Below, one piece after another: positions 1-6,737 of a DNA stretch of 64,000 nucleotides (position 1 is the first letter of the stretch; every line of letters begins with the position of its first letter). Below the pieces are notes generated by a model, which did not search any database, had not been told where the DNA came from, and was given only the letters and a program-made list of their open reading frames with translations. The translations under genes were made by a program, and so were the position numbers. The stretch is taken from NCBI RefSeq assembly GCF_003399445.1, contig NZ_QUQO01000001.1, positions 2,105,001-2,169,000 of the forward strand, read 5' to 3'. This stretch comes from Parvularcula marina (GTDB taxonomy: Bacteria; Pseudomonadota; Alphaproteobacteria; Caulobacterales; Parvularculaceae).

Positions 1-194
1 AGCTGGTCGCGCATCTTAAAGATCGCGGGCTCGGCGTTCTGATTACCGACCATAATGTCCGCGAGACGCTCGATATCATCGACCGCGCCTATATCCTGCA
101 TAAGGGCGAGGTGCTGAGCGAAGGCACACCCGCCGATATTATTTCTAACGAAGACGTGCGCCGCGTTTATCTGGGGGAAACCTTCCAGCTGTAA
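1..194 (+). CDS. lptB: LPS export ABC transporter ATP-binding protein LptB (C-terminal part)
   Basis: Only the last 63 residues are present; the reading frame enters at base 3 and stops at TAA 192-194. The fragment holds the H-loop region (LITDHNVRETLDI) and the family ending (YILHKGEVLSEGTP, then RRVYLGETFQL), which are characteristic of LptB. LptB is the cytoplasmic ATPase of the LptBFG complex that extracts lipopolysaccharide from the inner membrane. It lies 62 bp upstream of rpoN, the usual proteobacterial order lptB-rpoN-hpf-ptsN. The N-terminal part with Walker A lies outside the window. Confidence 0.95.
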   Translation, partial: LVAHLKDRGLGVLITDHNVRETLDIIDRAYILHKGEVLSEGTPADIISNEDVRRVYLGETFQL

Positions 195-256
195 TGTTCT
201 TTCTGGTGTGAGTAGCCCGCCACTTTGGGGAGTGCCGGGATCTGGGAGAGCATGAA

Positions 257-1708
257 ATGAAGATTACGCCCAAATTGGAGGCGCGGCAGAGCCAGCAGCT
301 CGTCATGACGCCTCAGCTTCAACAGGCGATCAAGCTTCTCCAATTGACCAATCTGGAACTGACCGAATTTGTGGAATCCCAGCTTGAGGAAAATCCTTTC
401 CTTGAGCGGGAAGAGACGGAGCCGGGCGAGGAGGGGAATGTCTCGCTTGATTCCGGACGTGACGAGCTGACGCCGGCGGATGTCGACAAGTCGATGACGC
501 AGAACGACACGCTCGATGGGGCTAGCCCGGGGGATGCCGGTGCAGGGGACTGGTCGTCAGTCTCCGGCCGGCAGGGGCCTGCCAGCGAGGAATATGACGC
601 CGCGCAAAACAAGGCCGAGACGATCAGCCTGCATGACCATCTGACGAGCCAGCTTCATCTGGCGACCCGGGATGAAGTCATGCTGATGATCGGCGCGCAT
701 CTGATCGATATGATCGATGATGGCGGCTATATGCGTGAGGATGTCGGCGAGATTTCTCTTCGTCTGGGGGCGGATGAGGCACTGGTCGCGCGGACGCTTC
801 GCCTTGTGCAGAGTTTTGAGCCATCAGGCGTTGGCGCGCGGAACCTTCAGGAATGCCTCAAACTGCAATTGCGGGATATGGGCGAGCTTGATGTCTGCAT
901 GGACCAGTTCCTTGAGCATCTACATCTTCTGGGGACGTATAATCTGCCGGCGCTTCGCCGCGCCTGTAAGCTGAGCGAAGAAGAGCTGTCGGCCAAGATC
1001 TCGCGCATCCGTTCGCTCGATCCCAAGCCGGGCCTCAAATTCGGCCATGATGCGGTGCAGGTCGTCCTGCCCGATGTCTATGTTACCGAAGCTGAAGATG
1101 GCGGCTGGAAGGTCGAGCTTAACTCGGAAACCCTGCCGCGCGTCATCGCCAATGAGCGCTATTTCTCGCGCCTGTCGTCGAAGGAGCATGGCGGGGAAGC
1201 CCGTAACTTCCTCAATGAGCAGATGTCGAACGCCAACTGGCTGGTGCGCAGCCTCGACCAGCGGGCACGGACGATCCTTCGGGTGGCAACCGAGATCGTG
1301 AAATATCAGGACGAATTCCTGATCAAGGGGATCTCCTATCTGAGGCCGCTCAATCTCAAGACGATTGCCGATGCGATCGAGATGCATGAGTCAACCGTCA
1401 GCCGGGTGACATCCAATAAATATCTGCATACCCCGCGCGGCATGTTCGAGTTGAAATATTTCTTCACGCCGGGCATTGCCTCACGCGATGGCGATCACCA
1501 ATATTCCGCCGAGACGGTCCGTCACCGGATCAAGGGGTTGATCGAGAATGAGGATCCGGCCGATCCGGTCTCAGATGAAGCGCTTGTCATCCTTCTTGGT
1601 AAGGAGAATATCGATATTGCCCGCCGTACTGTGGCAAAATATCGCGAGGCGCTCGGTCTGCCTTCTTCTGTGCAAAGACGCCGCATCGCCAAGCGTCAGG
1701 CTGTCTGA
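257..1708 (+). CDS. rpoN: RNA polymerase sigma-54 factor
   Basis: Full-length 483-residue sigma-54. Region I at residues 1-50 is glutamine- and leucine-rich (QSQQLVMTPQLQQAIKLLQ), as needed for enhancer-dependent initiation. An acidic region II linker spans about 50-115. The core-binding domain follows, then a helix-turn-helix (LKTIADAIEMHESTVSRVTS). The RpoN box ARRTVAKYRE at 455-464 is perfect and recognises the -24 promoter element. ATG 257 follows a GGGAGAG purine run at 244-250. It directs transcription of nitrogen, motility or envelope genes together with AAA+ activators; ptsN and hpf downstream are its usual partners. Confidence 0.98.
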   Translation: MKITPKLEARQSQQLVMTPQLQQAIKLLQLTNLELTEFVESQLEENPFLEREETEPGEEGNVSLDSGRDELTPADVDKSMTQNDTLDGASPGDAGAGDWSSVSGRQGPASEEYDAAQNKAETISLHDHLTSQLHLATRDEVMLMIGAHLIDMIDDGGYMREDVGEISLRLGADEALVARTLRLVQSFEPSGVGARNLQECLKLQLRDMGELDVCMDQFLEHLHLLGTYNLPALRRACKLSEEELSAKISRIRSLDPKPGLKFGHDAVQVVLPDVYVTEAEDGGWKVELNSETLPRVIANERYFSRLSSKEHGGEARNFLNEQMSNANWLVRSLDQRARTILRVATEIVKYQDEFLIKGISYLRPLNLKTIADAIEMHESTVSRVTSNKYLHTPRGMFELKYFFTPGIASRDGDHQYSAETVRHRIKGLIENEDPADPVSDEALVILLGKENIDIARRTVAKYREALGLPSSVQRRRIAKRQAV

Positions 1709-1809
1709 ATAACTATATGTAAAGAGTGCTCCGCAAAGCAGATGGGTGCCTTCCCACGCTGATTGCAAAGGCGCATATTAGCCACCCTGTTATGGAGATG
1801 GAGTATTTT

Positions 1810-2391
1810 ATGGACGTTCAAATCACCGGAAAAGCCATTGATCTGGGTGCTGCATTGCAAACTCACGTGAACGATAATCTTTCCGCTGGTGTCCACAAAT
1901 ATTTCGACCGATCGGCCGAAGCCCAGGTGACCTTCGACAAGGAAGGTCCGGAAATTTCATCAGAAATTACACTACATCTCGCCTCTGGCGTGTTCCTGAC
2001 CGCAAGCGATAGAGCGCATGATGCGTATGGGGCCTTTGATGGCGCCATGCAAAAGCTGGAAAAACGGGTTCGCCGGTACAAGCGGCGCCTGAAAGATCAC
2101 CACGCAAATAATCGTGACCCTCTTCCCGCCGAAACGGCCTCTTCCTATATCATCGCAGCGCCGGGCGATGTGGAAATCGAGGAAAGCGGTGAGAACGGGG
2201 ACAGCCCCCTGATCATCGCCGAACAGCCCAAGACCCTGCGCAGTATGACAGTCTCGGATGCCGTTCTTCAGCTCGATGTTTCGGATGAGGAAGTCGTGAT
2301 TTTCCGCAATGCCAAGCATGGCGACCTGAACGTCGTCTATCGCCGCGCAGACGGGAATATCGGCTGGATCGACGGTAGCCGACGGGGCTGA
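1810..2391 (+). CDS. hpf: Ribosome hibernation promoting factor, long form
   Basis: S30AE/HPF family protein of 193 residues. The N-terminal half (about 1-105) is the ribosome-binding S30AE domain (DVQITGKAIDLGAALQTHV start; basic stretch KRVRRYKRRLKDHH). A linker leads to the C-terminal dimerisation domain (about 130-190, ending VVYRRADGNIGWIDG), which makes it the long, 100S-forming type. I chose ATG 1810 because it has a GGAG six bases upstream and matches the family start. An in-frame GTG at 1726 would add 28 unconserved residues. It lies between rpoN and ptsN, as usual. Confidence 0.93.
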   Translation: MDVQITGKAIDLGAALQTHVNDNLSAGVHKYFDRSAEAQVTFDKEGPEISSEITLHLASGVFLTASDRAHDAYGAFDGAMQKLEKRVRRYKRRLKDHHANNRDPLPAETASSYIIAAPGDVEIEESGENGDSPLIIAEQPKTLRSMTVSDAVLQLDVSDEEVVIFRNAKHGDLNVVYRRADGNIGWIDGSRRG

Positions 2392-2494
2392 CCTCGAAAG
2401 TCAAGTCACGAAAAAAATGAAATTTACTCGAATTTGAAGGTTCCTTAGTGACGCCGTGCGAGACTGTGGTATGTGCGGTACTAAGTAACAGTGC

Positions 2495-2514
2495 TGCCGT
2501 TTCCAAGAACGGCA
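2495..2514 (+). promoter_or_regulatory. Hairpin abutting the ptsN ribosome-binding site
   Basis: TGCCGTT (2495-2501) pairs perfectly with AACGGCA (2508-2514) around a six-base loop. The AAGG that serves as Shine-Dalgarno for ptsN (ATG 2524) overlaps or directly follows the 3' arm. There is no U-tract, so it is not an ordinary terminator. A role in translation control or transcript end formation between hpf and ptsN is inference. Confidence 0.4.
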
Positions 2515-2523
2515 AGGTTCTGA

Positions 2524-2991
2524 ATGGTTAATGATATCAGTACTTTCCTGACGCCGGCAGATGTCCTCATCGACATCGAAGCCCGGTGCAAACGGGAATT
2601 ACTTTCGAAGATCTCCCATCACGCGGCCAGCCGTTTCGGCCTGAACGAAACGGCCCTGACGGACGCTCTGATGGAACGTGAACAGCTCGGCACGACCGCC
2701 ATCGGTCACGGTGTCGCCATTCCGCACGCCAAGATGAAAATCGACCGGCTGTGGGGTGTCTTTGCCCGCACGGCAAAGCCCGTGGATTTCGATGCGCTTG
2801 ATGACCAGCCGGTGGATCTGCTTTTCCTGCTTCTGGCACCTGCCGAAGCCTCTGCGGACCACCTCAAGGCCCTTTCGCGGATTGCCCGCGCGGTGCGCCC
2901 TGAAGTGACGCGCAATGCACTGCGCGGCGCCAAGGACCGTGAGGCGCTTTATGCGCTGCTGACCGGTGAAATTGACGCCGCCGCTGCGTAA
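2524..2991 (+). CDS. ptsN: PTS-Ntr system EIIA component
   Basis: 155-residue PTS EIIA type-2 domain protein. The phosphorylatable histidine is His68 in GHGVAIPHAK, the family signature. EIIA-Ntr receives phosphate from NPr/EI-Ntr and acts in regulation (potassium transport, stress, nitrogen) rather than sugar uptake. It is the last gene of the rpoN-hpf-ptsN group and is followed by a strong terminator. Start ATG 2524 has AAGG upstream. Confidence 0.96.
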   Translation: MVNDISTFLTPADVLIDIEARCKRELLSKISHHAASRFGLNETALTDALMEREQLGTTAIGHGVAIPHAKMKIDRLWGVFARTAKPVDFDALDDQPVDLLFLLLAPAEASADHLKALSRIARAVRPEVTRNALRGAKDREALYALLTGEIDAAAA

Positions 2992-3013
2992 CGCCTCTTA
3001 AAAAGACAAATAA

Positions 3014-3051
3014 AAAGGCGCGGGGGCAATGCTCTTCCGCGCCTTTGTTTT
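3014..3051 (+). terminator. Rho-independent terminator after ptsN
   Basis: A perfect 10-bp stem, AAAGGCGCGG (3014-3023) with CCGCGCCTTT (3037-3046), has a 13-base loop and is followed by GTTTT. It ends the rpoN-hpf-ptsN transcript. The A-rich 5' flank also gives a T-run on the minus strand, so it may work for the convergent DUF1150 gene as well. Confidence 0.85.
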
Positions 3052-3070
3052 ATCTGGATTTGGACCCGGT

Positions 3071-3313
3071 TTAGTGAACGCTGAGCGGGGTCATTTCATG
3101 CTGGCGTGCGGCGGCAAAGGCGATCTCACGATCGCTCATCAGCGCGATGCGGGCACCATCTTCGCCATGCAGGGCGTATAGAATGCTGTCATCTGAGAAG
3201 GCGTCGCTGAGGTCTTCAGACTCGCGTTCGATCTCGTCACGGACATCGCGGGCCATGACGGGGCGCACATAACAGATCTTGTGGTTGGCGAGGGGATTAT
3301 TCGTCATTTCCAT
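3071..3313 (-). CDS. DUF1150 family protein
   Basis: Small (80-residue) alphaproteobacterial protein of the DUF1150 family. It is recognised by the block YVRPVMARDV, the central LYALHGEDGARIALM, and the ending ARQHEMTPLSVH. Function unknown; homologues often sit beside ptsN or small heat-shock genes. I prefer ATG 3313 (MEMTNNPLANH) with an AAGGAAAGG purine run upstream, over an in-frame ATG at 3361. It is convergent with ptsN. A palindrome-rich region lies upstream at 3448-3481. Confidence 0.82.
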   Translation of the reverse strand: MEMTNNPLANHKICYVRPVMARDVRDEIERESEDLSDAFSDDSILYALHGEDGARIALMSDREIAFAAARQHEMTPLSVH

Positions 3314-3447
3314 CGAACCCAACCCTTTCCTTGTTGCGTCAGGCAGCCGTGCAACCGGCATGCCGTGCGGGACCTCTCAGTCTCGTTACATCATCTCAAT
3401 TTCAGAAAAATGAACGCCAAATGCGTGAAATCTTCCTGAGACTTTCG

Positions 3448-3481
3448 TGTTACTGGATAATGTAACAAGGAAAATGTAACA
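3448..3481. promoter_or_regulatory. Candidate operator: TGTTAC-N8-GTAACA plus a direct repeat
   Basis: A perfect inverted repeat TGTTAC (3448-3453) / GTAACA (3462-3467) is followed 14 bp later by a second TGTAACA (3475-3481). A further GTTACA is at 3385-3390. The cluster lies in the 192-bp gap upstream of the DUF1150 gene and downstream of uppP, both on the minus strand. It looks like a binding site for a dimeric regulator; the regulator is unknown. Confidence 0.4.
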
Positions 3482-3505
3482 CTAATATGACGGTCCGCAA
3501 GGGGG

Positions 3506-4300
3506 TCAGCTCAGCATGGTGAAAATAAGAAGCCCAAGAACGATCCTGTAGATCACAAAAGGCGTAAAGCTTATTTTCTGGGCGAAACGTAAGAACAGGA
3601 CGATCGCAAGATAAGCCGCCACAAAACTGAAGAGGGCGACAACAAACATCGGCATCAATTCTGCCGTGCCGCCTTCCTTGACGAAATCGACCCCAATATA
3701 GGCGCCTGAGGCGATGATCGCCGGGATCGCCATCAGCATCGAGAACCGAGCCGCCGCTTCGCGCGTAAAGCCGAGCCAGCGGGCCGCCGTGATCGTGATC
3801 CCTGAACGGCTGGTCCCCGGAATGGTCGCAATCGCCTGTGCGACGCCAATGGTCATGACCGACTTCCAGGTCGAGGGCAGCTTTTCATTCTCGGTCGGTC
3901 GCCGGTCGGCGATGTAGAGGACGATCCCGAAAATGATGCTGGCCGCCGCAATGATCTTTGGATCGCGCAGCACGTCTGAGGCGCCTGTCAGTGCAAGGAC
4001 CACCCCGGTCAGGACCAGCGGGATCGTGCCGACCGCAAGGAACAGGAAAAGCTTGCGGTCATCGGACTGCTTGAAGGCCAGCGTGTCGATGCCGCCCCGG
4101 AACAGCATGGCGGTTTCCTGCCGGAAATAGATCAGCACCGCGCCAAGGCTGCCGATATGCGCCGCGATATCGATCGCTGTGCCCTGATCCTCCCAGCCCA
4201 GGATGACCGGCGCGAGGATGAGATGCGCTGAGGAGCTGACAGGAATGAACTCAGTCAGGCCCTGCACGATCGCGAGGATAATGAGATGAATGATCAGCAT
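3506..4300 (-). CDS. uppP: Undecaprenyl-diphosphatase (bacitracin resistance protein)
   Basis: 264-residue polytopic BacA/UppP protein that dephosphorylates undecaprenyl diphosphate to recycle the lipid carrier for peptidoglycan and polysaccharides. Both catalytic signatures are present: GLTEFIPVSSSAHLIL near the N-terminus, and PGTSRSGITITAARW in the second half. Seven or eight hydrophobic helices are visible. ATG 4300 (MLIIHLIILA) has GAGG five bases upstream; an ATG at 4324 would add eight residues. It is divergent from the polysaccharide export genes, a sensible neighbourhood for a carrier-recycling enzyme. Confidence 0.96.
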   Translation of the reverse strand: MLIIHLIILAIVQGLTEFIPVSSSAHLILAPVILGWEDQGTAIDIAAHIGSLGAVLIYFRQETAMLFRGGIDTLAFKQSDDRKLFLFLAVGTIPLVLTGVVLALTGASDVLRDPKIIAAASIIFGIVLYIADRRPTENEKLPSTWKSVMTIGVAQAIATIPGTSRSGITITAARWLGFTREAAARFSMLMAIPAIIASGAYIGVDFVKEGGTAELMPMFVVALFSFVAAYLAIVLFLRFAQKISFTPFVIYRIVLGLLIFTMLS

Positions 4301-4468
4301 GAAAACCTCGCAAGGGGCACGCAAGTGAAGGGGACACGAGCCTTGCCCTTACGCCGCCTCGCAAAGCTGCGCCAAGGGACTTGCGCGAAATGACGGAGCT
4401 ATGGCTTTTGCCGTTTCGCAACGCCCTCTATGGTAGAAGGGCACGCCATCGTTTCACCGGAGACCCCC

Positions 4469-5044
4469 ATGCGGCTTCTTTCGCTCTTTGCCTTCCTTGC
4501 CCTCATGTTCAGCGCCTGCGCTTCGACACCGGGCGGTAGCAATTCGAACATTGTCGAGGCCGGCCAGCGTGAGCCTTTCGATGCCGCGCAATATCTTCTG
4601 GGGCCGGGCGACCGGATCCGGCTGATTGTTTATAATGAGGCTGATCTCTCGGGTGAATTCACGATCGATGGCGCAGGGCAGGTCTCCCTGCCGCTGATCG
4701 GTGAGGTTGAGGCGAATGGCCTGACAGTCAGCGAGTGGCGTCAAGCGGTCGATGCCAAGCTGCGGGGCGGGTATCTCAAAGACCCGCGGGTCAGCGCCGA
4801 GGTGGCGGCCTACCGGCCCTATTATATCCTCGGCGAAGTCGAGCGGGCCGGCACCTATCCCTATCAGTCGGGTCTGACGGTGCTGAATGCCGTCGCGACG
4901 GCAGAGGGCTTCACCTACCGCGCCAACCAGAAATACGTCTTCATCCGCCGCGATGGGGAGAGTGTTGAGACCCGGTATGACCTGACTTCGACGACGCCGG
5001 TGCGGCCGGGCGATACGATCCGGATCGGCGAACGATTCTTTTGA
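4469..5044 (+). CDS. Short outer-membrane polysaccharide export (OPX/Wza-like) lipoprotein
   Basis: 191-residue protein with a lipoprotein signal (MRLLSLFAFLALMFSAC, lipid Cys17). A Poly_export domain follows (YLLGPGDRIRLIVYNEADL, then DGAGQVSLPLIGEVEANGLT), with one SLBB-like module (YYILGEVERAGTYPYQSGLT). It ends PGDTIRIGERFF. It has neither the extra SLBB domains nor the amphipathic C-terminal helix by which E. coli Wza (about 380 residues) crosses the outer membrane. Start ATG 4469 has GGAG six bases upstream. It is followed by a beta-barrel gene, the arrangement of a composite OPX/beta-barrel translocon. Confidence 0.93.
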   Translation: MRLLSLFAFLALMFSACASTPGGSNSNIVEAGQREPFDAAQYLLGPGDRIRLIVYNEADLSGEFTIDGAGQVSLPLIGEVEANGLTVSEWRQAVDAKLRGGYLKDPRVSAEVAAYRPYYILGEVERAGTYPYQSGLTVLNAVATAEGFTYRANQKYVFIRRDGESVETRYDLTSTTPVRPGDTIRIGERFF

Positions 5045-5191
5045 TCTGAGGTTAACGTCGCTGACGGATTTCCCGTTTCTGGACGGGATTCGTCCACGTC
5101 TTCACGAATGTGAAACTGTAATTCACTAGGGTCTGGCCCAAGTTTTGCACCATTCCGCGTGCAGGATTGCGACGTCAGAAGGGGCGACCCC

Positions 5192-6592
5192 GTGTTTCGA
5201 GATAAGCTTCACCGTCCGGCCATCATTGGTGCCACCACCATTGGCCTGGTCATTTCCAGCTTCGGCGGGGTTGCACTCGCCGAGTCCCTCTTCATTCGTG
5301 ACCGGAATATCTCGGTGCTGGAGCGTGAGCGCCCTGGCTATGAGGCCGAGGGCTTGCGGACCGGCCAGTTCATCATCAAGCCAAAGGTCGATGTCGGGGT
5401 GGGCTACAGCTCGAACGTCTTTGCCCTGTCCGATGTGGATGCCGCGCTTGGATTTGATGTCTTCGAGGACGAAAGCGACGTCTACGCCTTTGCTCGTCCA
5501 AGCGTGCGGTTCGAAAGCGACTGGAGCCGCCATGCAATCGCCGGCGGCGCCTATGTCGAGGCTGTGCGCTTTAACGAATTTGACGAAGAGAGCATGGTCG
5601 ATTGGGGCGCCTATCTCGATGGCCAGATCGACGTCACCGAATTTGCCGACTTTTTTGGCGGGCTGTCCTATGACCGCCTGAATGAAAGCCGCCGCAGCTA
5701 TAATTCAGCATTCCTCTTCGACGAGCCGATCAATTACACCCAAGGCGAAATTTATGGCGGCTACCGTCAGGAATTCGGCCGGGTAAAGATCAAGGGGCAG
5801 CTTGGTGCCCAGACGCGCGATTATGACGACGCGCAGGTGATCCCGCTGGTTGTTGTCACGCCGGGCCTTTTCTTCAATGCGGATCAGGACTTCCGGGACC
5901 GCACCGCGATCACGGCCTTGGGTGAGGTTGCCTTTGCGGTTACCCGCGATACGGCTGTCTATTTCGAGGCGCAGAAGAACTGGCAGGATTTTGACGGCAC
6001 CGACGCTGTCTTCCGCCGCGAGCGGGATTCCAATGGCTATCGCGTCACGGGCGGGGTTGATTTCGATCTGACCAAGCTGATGCGCGGCCGGGTCGGCATC
6101 GGCTATTTCTCTCAGGAATTCGATGATCCGACCTATGACGAAATCAGCGGTGTCGCGATTGATGCGGCGCTTGAATGGTTCCCCAGCGATCTGACCACTG
6201 TGACCCTGACCGCCGACCGCGGGGTCGATAATTCAGCGATCATCTCTTCGGCGGGCTATATCTCGTCTGATGTGATGATCCAGCTCGATCACGAGCTGCG
6301 CCGCAATGTCATCCTGTCGGGCTTTGCCGCTTTCGGCCGGGACGAATATGACGACCCGCTGCTCAACGGCATGGGCATGCCGGTGATGGACGTGAACGGC
6401 AATCCGGTCAGCCAGGAAATCGATCGTTTCGGTGTCGGGCTGGGTGCGGATTACTATATGAACCGAACGTTCTCGGTCGGTGTCGATTATACCTATGAGA
6501 CCCAGGATGTCGCGCGGACCGTCTTTGATGGTGGCTTCGACACCAATTTCGATGTCCATCAAGTCCTGATCACCGCGACCTTCAAGCGCTGA
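5192..6592 (+). CDS. Outer-membrane beta-barrel protein of the polysaccharide export locus
   Basis: 466-residue exported protein with a signal peptide (TTIGLVISSFGGVALAES). A long run of alternating strands rich in Tyr, Phe and Asp follows (for example KPKVDVGVGYSSNVFAL and RVGIGYFSQEFDD), ending QVLITATFKR. The pattern fits the putative beta-barrel porin 2 group (BBP2/OMP_b-brl) found in exopolysaccharide loci. GTG 5192 is chosen because GAAGGGG lies about seven bases upstream; GTG 5159 in frame has no good site. Position directly after the short OPX gene suggests it is the outer-membrane pore for the polysaccharide (inference). Confidence 0.85.
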   Translation: MFRDKLHRPAIIGATTIGLVISSFGGVALAESLFIRDRNISVLERERPGYEAEGLRTGQFIIKPKVDVGVGYSSNVFALSDVDAALGFDVFEDESDVYAFARPSVRFESDWSRHAIAGGAYVEAVRFNEFDEESMVDWGAYLDGQIDVTEFADFFGGLSYDRLNESRRSYNSAFLFDEPINYTQGEIYGGYRQEFGRVKIKGQLGAQTRDYDDAQVIPLVVVTPGLFFNADQDFRDRTAITALGEVAFAVTRDTAVYFEAQKNWQDFDGTDAVFRRERDSNGYRVTGGVDFDLTKLMRGRVGIGYFSQEFDDPTYDEISGVAIDAALEWFPSDLTTVTLTADRGVDNSAIISSAGYISSDVMIQLDHELRRNVILSGFAAFGRDEYDDPLLNGMGMPVMDVNGNPVSQEIDRFGVGLGADYYMNRTFSVGVDYTYETQDVARTVFDGGFDTNFDVHQVLITATFKR

Positions 6593-6637
6593 AGAAAGAT
6601 TCATCCCGTCTACCCGTAAAGGTGGCACGGCTCCTGC

Positions 6638-6670
6638 AACCCCGCTTTGTGCGGGGTTTTTCTTTTTCCC
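6638..6670 (+). terminator. Rho-independent terminator after the beta-barrel gene
   Basis: AACCCCGC (6638-6645) pairs perfectly with GCGGGGTT (6651-6658) around loop TTTGT, followed by a long T-rich tail (TTTCTTTTTCCC). It splits the OPX/barrel transcript from the wzc-like gene, so the latter probably has its own promoter or depends on read-through. Confidence 0.88.
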
Positions 6671-6737
6671 GTCATTAGCTTAACTACCTTGGGGTATGCT
6701 CAGGCTTCACCCGAAGGTCAAAACGGCCGGAGCTGTC

